Positions 9,113-17,764 of a stretch of DNA of 64,000 nt are shown here, in pieces (position 1 is the first letter of the stretch; each line of letters opens with the position of its first letter). Location of the stretch: NCBI GenBank assembly GCA_965229005.1, contig CBDDIP010000002.1:62001-126000 (forward strand), written 5' to 3'. Source of the DNA: CBDDIP01 sp965229005 (GTDB lineage: Bacteria; Actinomycetota; Acidimicrobiia; Acidimicrobiales; Ilumatobacteraceae). The notes under the pieces are model-generated. The model was not told where the DNA came from, did no database searches, and worked only from the letters and a program-made list of their open reading frames with translations. Made by a program: the position numbers and the translations under genes.

Positions 9113-10515
9113 ATGCCCTCTGCCGCCGACTACGAGCTGGCGGCGATGCTGCCGCGCGTCGTCGCTGCCGCAGGCGCGCTCCCCACCACGTCGGCCCCGG
9201 CGTCGTTGCAGCTCGGTGCACACGAGCTGATCGACGCGTACCGCGCCGGAACGTCCACACCGGGCGAGGTGGTCGACGCCTGTCTCGCGGCGATCCACGA
9301 CGATCGGCTCGGCGCGTTCTGGGCGGTCGACGACGTTCGCGCGCTTGCCGCGGCCGAACGGTCGGCAGCACGATGGGCCGCAGGTCGGCCGCGCCTGCTG
9401 GAGGGCGTGCCGGTCGTGGTGAAGGACCTCCTCGACACCGCCGGGCTGACCACGACCGGCGGGTCGCGGTGGCTGGCGGATCGCGTGCCGACGGTCGACG
9501 CCGCGGTCGTCGCCGCGGTGCGCGCGGCGGGAGGCATCGTCGTGGCCAAGACGTCGACCTCGGAGCTCGGTTGCGGCAACGAGCAGTTCGCGTTCGGCAA
9601 CACGCTCAACCCGTGGGATCACACTCGAATCACCGGCGGATCCTCCGCAGGCTCGGCCGCGGCGCTCGCGGCACGCGTTGCGCCGCTCGCGCTCGGCACC
9701 GACACCGGCGGTTCGATCCGCATCCCGGCCACCTACTGCGGCGTCGTCGGACTCAAGCCGACGCTCGGTCGCCTGTCGTGCGACGGCATCGTCGGACTCG
9801 CTCCCCACGCTGGACTGCCCCGGCCCGATGGCCCGCAGCGCAGTCGACGCAGCGCTGCTGTTCGAAGCGCTCGACGGCGAGCCGACCACGCCGCTCGCCG
9901 ATCTGCGGGGGCGTGCGACTGGCCGTGCCACGGCGGTTCTTCCACGACATCATCGAGCCAGACGTCGCAGCACGGTTCGCCGACGCGCTCGACGTGCTCC
10001 GTTCGCTCGGTGCCGACCTCGTCGAGGTGGACATCGAGCACGTCGAGCACGGCGCCGCGCTCAGCTGGCTGATCACCATGTACGAGGCAGCACAGACCTA
10101 CCCCGATGCACCGCGCGACGTGCTGACGCCGACGTTTCGCGGGCGGTTGGAGGTCGGCGAGATGGTCACGCCGGACGACTACCACGCTGCCCTGCACGCC
10201 CGGCGCGCGCTGGCCGCGTCGGTGACCGCATCGTTGACCGGCTTCGACGCCGCTGTCGTGCCGGCCGCGCTGGCCACCGCTCCCCCGTTCGACGACGTCG
10301 ACCGTCCCGTCGCCGGTGTGCCGAGCAACTGGCCCGACGTGTCGGCGCGGACGTTCGCGCTGTGGAACGTCACCGGTCTGCCGTCGCTGGCGGTTCCCAT
10401 CGGTCGCGGCGACGACGGCCTGCCCGTCGGCATGCAGCTCGCCGGACGTCCGTGGACCGACACTCGCCTGCTCGCGCTCGCCACCGCGTTCGAGACGCGC
10501 GTGAACAGCCTGTGA
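9113..10515 (+). pseudogene. amidase-signature amidohydrolase, broken by two single-base frameshifts
   Basis: The reading frame begins at ATG 9113 and contains the catalytic lysine (VVVKDLLD, about residue 102), the serine pair in GGSSAGSAAALAA (about 176) and GTDTGGSIRIPA of amidase-signature enzymes. It then leaves frame at the CCCC run 9803-9806; the expected continuation TLDCPGPMARSAVD is in the next frame. A second jump occurs at the GGGGG run 9907-9911, after which LAVPRRFFHDIIEPDV continues in the third frame to the TGA at 10513. Removing one C and one G restores a full-length amidase of about 466 residues. No other damage is visible, which suggests sequencing error or a very recent loss. 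The enzyme would hydrolyse an amide, probably of a compound brought in by the adjacent importer. Confidence 0.85.
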
Positions 10516-10520
10516 ACCGG

Positions 10521-10539
10521 TGGTCTGACCATCAGACCA
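10521..10539. promoter_or_regulatory. 19-bp palindromic operator, GntR/FadR-like
   Basis: TGGTCTGACCATCAGACCA is a perfect 8-3-8 inverted repeat upstream of the flavin reductase gene. A TAGTGT hexamer at 10555-10560 could be the -10 box. TGGTC-n-GACCA cores are typical of FadR/GntR-family operators. The same site, with 17 of 19 bases identical on the opposite strand, lies at 21451-21469. Confidence 0.6.
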
Positions 10540-10617
10540 ACAGTCCGCACGGGCTAGTGTGAGCGCATCGGCCGTCGGAGAGAGCTCCGTCCGCCCTGGC
10601 AATCGAGAGGACCCTCG

Positions 10618-11283
10618 ATGAAGCACGTGTACGAGTTCGCCGGACGCGACCCGGGCACCAACCAGGGGCTGCTGTCCCAGTTGGTCGTGCCCCGCCCGAT
10701 CGCCATGGTCAGCACGCGAGACGCTGACGGTCGCGGCAACCTGTCGCCGTTCAGCTACTACCTGCCGATCACCGGCGAACCGCCGCTGGTCGGTGTCACC
10801 TTCGGCATGCGCGCCATCGACGGCGGCACGAAGCACAGCTACGACAACCTGATGGCCAGTGGCGACTTCGTCATCAACGTGTGCGGCGAGATCTTCGCCG
10901 ACCACATCGAGAGCATCGCCAAGGAGTACCCCGCCGGGGTCGACGAGGCGGAGCTGCACGGCTTCACCCTCGTCCCGTCGGTGAAGGTGAGCTCGCCCGC
11001 CGTTGCCGAAGCCCCGGCGCACCTGGAGTGCGTTGTTCACCAGTGCATCCCGCTCGGCAGCGACAACGCCAAGGTGGTGCTCGTCGTGGCCGAGGTGGTC
11101 TGCGCGGTGATCGACGGTGAGGTGCTCGAGTCGCCCGATCTCGACCACCCACGCATCGACCTCACCCGTCTCGCGCCGATCGGCCGCAGTGGTGCCCGCA
11201 CGTTCATCAAGGCGCTGCCGGACGCGGTGTACTACCAGGAGCGCTACCCGTACGAGGCGGAAGCCAACGGCTCGAACGCATGA
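10618..11283 (+). CDS. flavin reductase-like, FMN-binding split-barrel protein
   Basis: The 221-residue protein belongs to the flavin reductase/split-barrel family: LVVPRPIAMVSTRDADGRGNLSPFSYY near the N-terminus forms the FMN-binding strand pair, followed by the GDFVINVCGE segment. Members reduce flavin with NAD(P)H for partner oxygenases or hydrolyse flavin-like esters. It opens a new transcription unit behind the palindromic operator at 10521-10539, and its stop overlaps the ATG of the MDR dehydrogenase. It could supply electrons to an oxygenase of the cluster (inference). Confidence 0.82.
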   Translation: MKHVYEFAGRDPGTNQGLLSQLVVPRPIAMVSTRDADGRGNLSPFSYYLPITGEPPLVGVTFGMRAIDGGTKHSYDNLMASGDFVINVCGEIFADHIESIAKEYPAGVDEAELHGFTLVPSVKVSSPAVAEAPAHLECVVHQCIPLGSDNAKVVLVVAEVVCAVIDGEVLESPDLDHPRIDLTRLAPIGRSGARTFIKALPDAVYYQERYPYEAEANGSNA

Positions 11284-12314
11284 AGGCGCTGCTGTACCAC
11301 CAGCCGGGTGGCGCCGACGTGCTGCGCTACGAGGACGTCGACGATCCCACGCCGGGCCCGGCCGACGTCATCGTGCGCGTCGCGGCCACGGCGCTGAACC
11401 ACCTCGACGTGGTGCAGCGCAACGGCTGGTACCAACTGCCGGGGTTCACCCTGCCGCACATCGCGGGCATGGACCTGGCCGGCACCGTCGTCGCCATCGG
11501 CGACGAGGTCACCAACGTCAGCGTCGATGATCGCGTCGTCGTCGACCCCTCGTTGGCCGGCGCGCCGGAGCGATCGAAGCTCGCCGGGATGGGCGACTTC
11601 TACGGCAACCTCGGCGTCATCGGTGGCACGGTTCCGGGCGGCTACGCCGAGCTGTGCCTCGTGCCGAGCACGCACGTGCAGCCGGTCCCCGGCGACATGC
11701 ATTGGCACCAGGCCGCCGCGTTCCCGACAATCTGGCTCACCGCCCATCACGCGCTGTTCGACACTGGCCGCCTGCAGCTCGGCGAGACCCTGCTCGTCCA
11801 CGCCGCCGGCAGTGGCGTGAGCACGGCCGCGATCCAGATGGCCAAGCGGGCCGGCGCCACGGTGCTGGCCACCGCGGGCAGCGCCGAGAAGTGTGCCAAG
11901 GCACTCGAGCTCGGCGCCGACTTCGCCGCCAACAACCGCGAGGTCGACGTCGCCGCGTGGGCCCGCGACGTCACCGACGGCGTTGGCGTGGACGTGGTCT
12001 TCGATCACGTCGGGCCGGCGCTGTGGGACGCGTCGTTCAAGGCGCTGAAGCCGCGCGGGCGGTTGGTCAACTGCGGCAACACGACCGGCGACCAGGCGAC
12101 GATCTCCTCGCTCGGCTACCTGTTCCACATGGGCATCCAGATCCTCGGCAGCGACGCCTACCGGCCGCACGAATTCGCCGAAGCGTGGTCGCTCTACTGC
12201 ACCGGCGGGTTCCACACGCCGATCGACAGCGTCTACCCGTTGGCCGACGGTGGCGAGGCGCAGGACAAGATGCTGCGCAGCGACTTCTTCGGCAAGATCC
12301 TGCTGGAGCCCTGA
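11280..12314 (+). CDS. MDR-family alcohol dehydrogenase / quinone oxidoreductase-like
   Basis: A 344-residue medium-chain dehydrogenase with the GroES-like N-domain (GADVLRYEDVDDPTPGPADVIV spread over residues 11-35) and a Rossmann NAD(P) site around LLVHAAGSGVSTAAIQMAKR. The four-cysteine structural zinc loop of classical zinc alcohol dehydrogenases is missing, which places it near the zinc-free quinone oxidoreductases. ATG overlaps the previous stop. A related protein is encoded at 17765, and the two share long blocks (for example FDHVGPALW and IDHVGPALF), so they are paralogs within one cluster. Confidence 0.88.
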   Translation: MKALLYHQPGGADVLRYEDVDDPTPGPADVIVRVAATALNHLDVVQRNGWYQLPGFTLPHIAGMDLAGTVVAIGDEVTNVSVDDRVVVDPSLAGAPERSKLAGMGDFYGNLGVIGGTVPGGYAELCLVPSTHVQPVPGDMHWHQAAAFPTIWLTAHHALFDTGRLQLGETLLVHAAGSGVSTAAIQMAKRAGATVLATAGSAEKCAKALELGADFAANNREVDVAAWARDVTDGVGVDVVFDHVGPALWDASFKALKPRGRLVNCGNTTGDQATISSLGYLFHMGIQILGSDAYRPHEFAEAWSLYCTGGFHTPIDSVYPLADGGEAQDKMLRSDFFGKILLEP

Positions 12315-12319
12315 CGGGC

Positions 12320-13399
12320 GTGGGCGCCGACTCGCCGTACCCGGAGCTGAAGAAGACGCACACGCTGGCGCGCCGCGGCCGCCCGTGGCGCGACTTCAAG
12401 CCACCGCCCTCCGGGCCGGTGTGGCAGATCATCCAGGGCCTCGGGTCGTACTGGACGCTGGTGGCAGCGATCGAACTCGGCGTGTTCGACGCCATCGAGC
12501 GCACCGGGCCGACGAAGGTCGCCCCGCTGGCGACCGCGCTCGACGTGTCATCGGATCACCTGCGCCACGTGCTCGACGCGCTGGTGACGTTCGGCTTCCT
12601 CGATCAGGTGCACGACGTCTACGAGCTGACCGAGACCGCCGAGCGGTACCTGTGCACCAACGGTGCGGCGTCGATGGCCGCGCTCGTCCGGGTGGCGCCC
12701 GGCCCGCACGAGAACTGGGCTCGGCTCGCGGATGCGGTGCGCACCGGCCACGTGTCCACACCGATCGACGACGACCCGGCTGCGTTCTACGGACCGCTCG
12801 TCACGGCCACGTTCGCCACCCAGCTGCGCGCCGCGTCCCGCCTCGGGCTGCGGCTCGGCTGGGCCCGCCGAGCCGGGTTGCGCGTGCTGGACCTCGGCGC
12901 CGGACGCGCGCCGTGGGCGATCGCCGTGCTCGAGCAGTCGGCAGGTTCGACCGCGGTCGTCAACGACCTGCCGGGCGTCGCTGCGTTGGCGGCCGAGACG
13001 GTGGCCGAGCGAGGGCTCACCGAGCGCGTCGAGGTGCACGAGGGCGACTTCCACGAGATCGACATCGAGCCGGGCGCGTTCGACATCGTCGTGCTCGGCC
13101 ACGTCTGCCGCACCGAGGGCGACGAACGATCTCGCTCGTTGGTGAGCCGCGCTCGAGCGGCGCTGAAGCCCGGCGGGCAGCTGTTGATCGCCGACTACTT
13201 CGCCGACGACGCGCGCAAGCAGAACCCGTTCGGCGTGCAGATGGGCCTGACGATGATGGCCAACACCGCGCACGGCGGGCTGCTGACCAACGCCCAGGTC
13301 GTCGGCTGGCTGCGCGACGCCGGCTTCACCTCGATCCGCCTGCTGGAGCCGATCGGCTTCAACTTCGTCTACGTCGCCGACAGGAGCAGAGATGCCTGA
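12320..13399 (+). CDS. SAM-dependent O-methyltransferase (COMT-like)
   Basis: This 359-residue protein has an N-terminal winged-helix dimerisation domain (GSYWTLVAAIELGVFDAIE) followed by a Rossmann methyltransferase domain with SAM motif VLDLGAGRAPW (about residues 188-198) and a late GQLLIADYF motif. This is the layout of plant-type O-methyltransferases and of polyketide methyltransferases. I use the GTG at 12320, five bases after the upstream stop, because the family alignment begins there. Its end overlaps the amidohydrolase start by eight bases. The substrate is unknown. Confidence 0.85.
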   Translation: MGADSPYPELKKTHTLARRGRPWRDFKPPPSGPVWQIIQGLGSYWTLVAAIELGVFDAIERTGPTKVAPLATALDVSSDHLRHVLDALVTFGFLDQVHDVYELTETAERYLCTNGAASMAALVRVAPGPHENWARLADAVRTGHVSTPIDDDPAAFYGPLVTATFATQLRAASRLGLRLGWARRAGLRVLDLGAGRAPWAIAVLEQSAGSTAVVNDLPGVAALAAETVAERGLTERVEVHEGDFHEIDIEPGAFDIVVLGHVCRTEGDERSRSLVSRARAALKPGGQLLIADYFADDARKQNPFGVQMGLTMMANTAHGGLLTNAQVVGWLRDAGFTSIRLLEPIGFNFVYVADRSRDA

Positions 13400-14804
13400 G
13401 ATGCCCGAACCGTTCGCACCGGAACCCATCGACCTGCTCGTCCGAGGTTGGTACGTGGTGACGATGAACGAGGCGCGCGACATCATCCGCGACGGCGCCG
13501 TCGCGGTGAACGGCAGCACCATCATCGCCGTCGGCAAGGCCGACGACCTGTTCGCTCGCTACGCCCCGGCTCGCGTGATCGGCGGCGACCGCTTCGTCGT
13601 CACGCCGGGCATGGTGAACACGCACATCCACATCACCGGCGAGCCGCTGACGCGTGGCTACGTCCCCGACGACACGCCGTTCGTCGAGAACGTGTTCGAG
13701 TGGCTGTGCCCGCTGTACTCGATGTACGACGCCGAGGAGGAGCGCACGTCCGCGCAGCTCTCCGCGGTGGAGATGCTGCGCAGCGGGACGACGTCGTTCC
13801 TCGAGGCGGGCACCATCCGCTTCCTCGACGAGGTCATCGACGGGCTGGTCGAAGCCGGGATCCGCGGACGCGTCGGCCGGTGGGTGTGGGACATCCCGCC
13901 GGAGCCGTCGGTGTACCGACAGAGCACCGATCAGGCGATCGCCCACTTGCAGCACCAGCTCGACCATCACAAGTCGCACGCCGACGGACGGGTCGGCGCG
14001 TGGAGCATCGTCGTCGGGCACACGACGTGCAGCGACCCGCTGTGGCGGGCGGCCAAGGAGCTGGCCGACGAACACGACGTCGGCCTGTCGTTCCACATGT
14101 CGCCGGCGCAGCTCGACCCCGACGGGTTCATCGCCGAGTTCGGGCAGCGTCCGATGGTTCACCTCGACGAGCTCGGCGTGCTCGGCAGCTCCACCGCGAT
14201 GACGCACTGCGTGCACGTCGACGACCACGAGATCGGGATCATGGCCAAGCGCGGCGTCAACGTCGCCCACTGCCCGACCACCGCGCTGAAGGTCAGCTAC
14301 GGCATCACCCAGATCGGCAAGTTCCCGGAGATGGTGCAGCGCGGCATCAACGTCTCGATCGGCATCGACGGCAACAACGCCTCCAACTACGCCGACATGA
14401 TGCGCGCCACCTACCTCGTCGCCGGGTTGTTCAAGGACGCCCGCATGGACCCGCAGATGTTCCCGGCCGAGAAGGCGTACGAGATGGCCACGCTCGGCGG
14501 GGCGCGCACGATGCAGCTCGAGGACCAGATCGGTTCGCTGGAGCCCGGCAAGAAGGCCGATCTCGTGCTCCACGACACCGATCGCCCCGAGTGGCGCCCG
14601 CTGCTGAACGTGATCAACCAGCTCGTGTGGAGCGCCGACGGTCGTGGCGTGCACACCGTCCTGGTCGACGGCCAGGTCGTCGTCGAGGACTACCACTGCA
14701 CCCGCATCGACGAAGACCGCCTCTGGGCCGACGCCCAACGCATGGGCGAGTCCATCACCGCCCGAAGCGGCCTCCCCGACAAGGCCAAGTTCCCCACCTG
14801 GTAG
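13392..14804 (+). CDS. amidohydrolase of the AtzA/TrzN/SsnA type
   Basis: The 470-residue protein is a metal-dependent hydrolase of the amidohydrolase superfamily: metal ligands in NTHIHITGE, then LSFHMSP, THCVHVDD and the catalytic aspartate in IGIDGNNASN, and the closing motif IGSLEPGKKADLVL. This subgroup deaminates or dechlorinates N-heterocycles such as triazines, guanine or cytosine-like rings. It overlaps the methyltransferase gene. The protein at 21485-22858 (minus strand) is a clear paralog with matching blocks (RPMVHLDELGVLG against RPLVHLGDLGVLG). Two such enzymes in one island argue for a ring-nitrogen substrate; exact chemistry unknown. Confidence 0.85.
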   Translation: MPEMPEPFAPEPIDLLVRGWYVVTMNEARDIIRDGAVAVNGSTIIAVGKADDLFARYAPARVIGGDRFVVTPGMVNTHIHITGEPLTRGYVPDDTPFVENVFEWLCPLYSMYDAEEERTSAQLSAVEMLRSGTTSFLEAGTIRFLDEVIDGLVEAGIRGRVGRWVWDIPPEPSVYRQSTDQAIAHLQHQLDHHKSHADGRVGAWSIVVGHTTCSDPLWRAAKELADEHDVGLSFHMSPAQLDPDGFIAEFGQRPMVHLDELGVLGSSTAMTHCVHVDDHEIGIMAKRGVNVAHCPTTALKVSYGITQIGKFPEMVQRGINVSIGIDGNNASNYADMMRATYLVAGLFKDARMDPQMFPAEKAYEMATLGGARTMQLEDQIGSLEPGKKADLVLHDTDRPEWRPLLNVINQLVWSADGRGVHTVLVDGQVVVEDYHCTRIDEDRLWADAQRMGESITARSGLPDKAKFPTW

Positions 14805-14850
14805 CCGGGCGCAAAATCCCAACGCGGGCCGACACCTCGAGTTCGGGTGA

Positions 14851-14890
14851 GTGAGCGCAGCGAACGAACACGGCAGGCGAGCGCAGCGAG
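14851..14890. repeat. GC-rich extragenic repeat (GAGYGCAGCGA motif)
   Basis: The 143-bp gap between the amidohydrolase and the ABC ATPase contains GTGAGCGCAGCGAACGAAC followed by GCGAGCGCAGCGAGC, two near copies of a short GC-rich motif. Such motifs are common extragenic repeats in high-GC genomes. No function is evident; only these two copies are seen in the window. Confidence 0.4.
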
Positions 14891-14947
14891 CACCGAGATG
14901 AACGTCACAGGGCGAGAGTGGGTTGCGACGTGCAACGATGTCCGGCA

Positions 14948-15730
14948 ATGCCGGACACCCTGGTTGCCGTTCACGACGTGAGCAAGGTGTTCCGCGGGCG
15001 CAAGCGCTCCGTGGAGGCCCTGCGCGGGGTCGACCTCGACATCGACCGCGGCGAGTTCGTCAGCCTGCTCGGGCCGAGCGGGTGCGGCAAGAGCACGCTG
15101 CTGCGGATCATCGGTGGCCTGCACGATGCCGACGCTGGCACGGTGGTCGTCAACGACGGCAGCCCGCGTCAGGCCCGGGCGAACAAGCAGTACGGGTTGG
15201 TGCCGCAGTCGCCGGCGCTGGTGCCGTGGAAGAACGTCGGCGACAACGTCCGCTTCCTGTCTCGGCTGCATCGCGGCGGCGGCCACGCGCCGCTCGACGA
15301 CACGGCGATCTCGGACCTGCTGCGCACCGTCGGCCTCGACGGGTTCGAGCAGGCCTACCCGCACGAGCTGTCGGGAGGGATGCAGCAACGCGTCTCGCTG
15401 GTGCGCGCCTTCGCCCTCGGAGCGCCGATCCTGCTGATGGACGAGCCGTTCGCCGCGCTCGACGAGATCACCCGCGCGGACATGCGCTACCTCCTGCTCG
15501 ACCTCTGGCAGCGCACCGGCACCACGGTCGTGTTCGTCACCCACTCGGTCAGCGAGGCGGCGATCCTCAGCGACCGCGTGGTGGTGATGGCGCCGCGCCC
15601 TGGCCGCATCGCCGCCGAGCACATCGTCGATCTGCCTCGCCCGCGCACGCCCGAGATGGAGGACGACCCGCGCTTCCACGAGGTCGTCCGACAGCTCCGT
15701 GCCGACCTCCGCGAACAGCACGCCGGATGA
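14948..15730 (+). CDS. NitT/TauT-type ABC transporter ATPase
   Basis: A 260-residue single-domain ABC ATPase with Walker A GPSGCGKST (near residue 40), signature ELSGGMQQRVSL and Walker B ILLMDEPFAALDE. It matches the SsuB/TauB/ThiZ group. ATG 14948 was chosen over an upstream in-frame ATG (14918) because the domain begins directly after it. Its stop overlaps the permease start. With the next two genes it forms an importer for small organonitrogen, sulfonate or pyrimidine-type solutes. Confidence 0.9.
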   Translation: MPDTLVAVHDVSKVFRGRKRSVEALRGVDLDIDRGEFVSLLGPSGCGKSTLLRIIGGLHDADAGTVVVNDGSPRQARANKQYGLVPQSPALVPWKNVGDNVRFLSRLHRGGGHAPLDDTAISDLLRTVGLDGFEQAYPHELSGGMQQRVSLVRAFALGAPILLMDEPFAALDEITRADMRYLLLDLWQRTGTTVVFVTHSVSEAAILSDRVVVMAPRPGRIAAEHIVDLPRPRTPEMEDDPRFHEVVRQLRADLREQHAG

Positions 15731-16572
15731 ACGGCGTCTCGCTCCAGGTCGACCCGACCGTCAACGACCGCGCCGCGGCCTCGTCGGCGCCGGCACGATC
15801 GAACGGCCGTCGTCTGCTGCTCGCGCTCGCACCGCTGATCGGCGTGGTCGTCTTCCTCGGTCTGTGGCAGCTGCTGGTCGTCGCCTTCGACGTGCGCCCG
15901 TTCGTGCTGCCCAAGCCGTCGCGCATCCTGTCGCACATCAACAGCGACAAGACCTACTACTGGGAGAACGCGCGCACGACGATGTGGGAGGCGTTCCTCG
16001 GCTTCGTCGTCGCCCTCGTCGCTGCGCTCGTCGTTGCGGCGGTGATGGCCCACTCGCGTTTCGCCGACCGGGCGATCTCGCCACTGCTGATCTTGATCCA
16101 GGTGACGCCGATCGTGGCGTACGCGCCGGCGATCGTGCTGTGGGTCGGGTTCGACCTCAAGCCGATCGTGATCATCACCTCGATCGCCTGCTTCGTGCCC
16201 TTCGTCGTCAACGCCGTCACGGGGTTCCGCTCCGTCGACCCGAACCTGATCGAACTGGCGCGTTCCGTGAACGCCAGCCGCATCGAGGTCTTCACCCGCC
16301 TCCGCTTCCCATCCGCGCTGCCCAGCCTGTTCTCGGCGGCGCGCATCGCCGTCGGGCTAGCGCTGATCGGCGCCGTGCTCGGCGAGTGGTTCGGCGGCGT
16401 CAACCACGGCCTCGGCTACTCGGTGCGTTCCGCGCAGCAGCAGGGCAACCGGCTGTCCGATCAGCTGTGGGGCTCGATCTACGTCCTCGCCCTGATCGGC
16501 GGCGTCGCCATCATCGCCATCGGACTCATCGAACGCGTCGTCCTGCACTGGCACGCCAGCCAGCGCGACTAG
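15727..16572 (+). CDS. NitT/TauT-type ABC transporter permease
   Basis: A 281-residue membrane protein with about six spans and the BPD_transp_1 coupling motif around ARSVNASRIEVFTRLRFPSALP. ATG at 15727 overlaps the ATPase stop. The substrate-binding protein follows after 42 bases that contain a long C tract. ATPase-permease-binding protein is a common order for ThiXYZ/SsuABC-like systems. Confidence 0.9.
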   Translation: MNGVSLQVDPTVNDRAAASSAPARSNGRRLLLALAPLIGVVVFLGLWQLLVVAFDVRPFVLPKPSRILSHINSDKTYYWENARTTMWEAFLGFVVALVAALVVAAVMAHSRFADRAISPLLILIQVTPIVAYAPAIVLWVGFDLKPIVIITSIACFVPFVVNAVTGFRSVDPNLIELARSVNASRIEVFTRLRFPSALPSLFSAARIAVGLALIGAVLGEWFGGVNHGLGYSVRSAQQQGNRLSDQLWGSIYVLALIGGVAIIAIGLIERVVLHWHASQRD

Positions 16573-16582
16573 TCACCCCCAA

Positions 16583-16592
16583 CCCCCCCCCC
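16583..16592 (+). repeat. C10 homopolymer upstream of the binding-protein gene
   Basis: The 42-bp gap between permease and binding-protein genes is almost pure C and A, with a run of ten C residues at 16583-16592 flanked by C5 runs. The ribosome site AGGAG (16605-16609) and the ATG at 16615 follow. Such tracts are prone to slippage and to sequencing error. Confidence 0.7.
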
Positions 16593-16614
16593 ACCCCCAA
16601 AACCAGGAGCACCC

Positions 16615-17760
16615 ATGATCAGCGTGAACAAGCGGTTCGCCACCGTTGCTGTCGTTTCCCTCGCGTTGCTCGCCGCTGCCTGCAGCAGTGACGACGCCAA
16701 ACCCTCGAGCTCCTCCAACCCTGATGGCGGCAGCGGTTCGGTGGGCGAGGTCACCACGGAGGGCATCTCCGCCGATCGCTGCGAGGCCAACAAGGCCGCC
16801 GGCAAGATCACCTACCTCAGCAGCTTCTCCTTCTCCGCTTCGGCGTCGATCCTCGACGTCGTCGTGGCCAAGGAGAAGGGCTACTTCGAGAAGATGTGCC
16901 TCGACGTCGAGCTGCGCCCCGGGTTCTCGACGACCAACTACCCGCTCGTCGCCAAGAACGAGGCGCAGTTCTCCAGTGCCGGCAACTACACGGAGATCCT
17001 CAACTTCACGACCGAGGGCGCCGAGTTCGTCGCCACCGTCGACTACGGCAAAGCGCCCATCGAAGCGCTCGTCACGAAGGAGAGCGGCGCGACCGAGCTG
17101 TCGCAGCTGAAGGGTGGAACGATCGGCATCAAAGGCGACCTGCCGCCGTCGATCGTCGCCATGCTGGCGAAGAATGGTCTCGTTCGCGGCAAGGACTACG
17201 AGGAGCTGTCGCTCGAAGGGTTCGATCCTGTCGTGCAGCTGGAGCAGCCGATCGACGCACTGCCGGTCTACAAGTCCAACGAGCCCGGCCAGCTCGACGC
17301 CGCGGGCGTCAAGTACCACCTCTTCGACCCGGTCACCTTCGACGTGCCCGGTTCGTTCGGGTTGATCTACACCTCGAAGCAGTTCCTCGCGGACCACCCG
17401 ACCGCGGTCGAGGACTTCACCCGCGCAGCGCTGCACGGCATGGAGGACGCGATCGCCGATCCGGCCGCAGCAGTCGACATCGCCGTTGCCCAGATCGAGT
17501 CGGCCGGCAACGACTTCTTCCTGACCAAGGAAGGCGAGCTGTACCGCTGGACGCAGGAATCCAAGGTCGTCGTCGCCTCGACGCCGAGCGGAGAACCGGT
17601 GGGCCTGATCGATCCGGCGTTGCTCGACAACGAGGTGAAGGAGTACACGGAGGCCGGGGTGTGGCCGAAGGGTGCGCCGACCGACGGCAAGTACTACGAC
17701 GCCGCCATCGCCAAAGGCCTCTACGACGCCGACGGAAGAGTGATCTGGCCCGCGAGCTGA
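16615..17760 (+). CDS. NitT/TauT-type ABC transporter substrate-binding lipoprotein (NMT1/THI5-like)
   Basis: A 381-residue lipoprotein with lipobox LLAAAC (C23), a short Ser/Gly linker, and an NMT1/THI5-like periplasmic-binding fold (LDVVVAKEKGYFEKMCLDVEL). AGGAG five bases before the ATG supports the start. The family binds formylaminopyrimidine/HMP, nitrate, taurine or aromatic sulfonates. Given the amidohydrolases around it, an N-heterocyclic ligand is plausible but unproven. Confidence 0.88.
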   Translation: MISVNKRFATVAVVSLALLAAACSSDDAKPSSSSNPDGGSGSVGEVTTEGISADRCEANKAAGKITYLSSFSFSASASILDVVVAKEKGYFEKMCLDVELRPGFSTTNYPLVAKNEAQFSSAGNYTEILNFTTEGAEFVATVDYGKAPIEALVTKESGATELSQLKGGTIGIKGDLPPSIVAMLAKNGLVRGKDYEELSLEGFDPVVQLEQPIDALPVYKSNEPGQLDAAGVKYHLFDPVTFDVPGSFGLIYTSKQFLADHPTAVEDFTRAALHGMEDAIADPAAAVDIAVAQIESAGNDFFLTKEGELYRWTQESKVVVASTPSGEPVGLIDPALLDNEVKEYTEAGVWPKGAPTDGKYYDAAIAKGLYDADGRVIWPAS

Positions 17761-17764
17761 GCTG

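Noticed and set aside
7113..9371. 752-codon minus-strand frame across the two permeases
   Set aside because: Shadow of plus-strand permease genes; Arg/Pro-rich and domain-free.
14805..14947. Insertion-sequence end or attachment site in the short GC-rich repeat
   Set aside because: Only two short near copies, no terminal inverted repeat and no target duplication seen.
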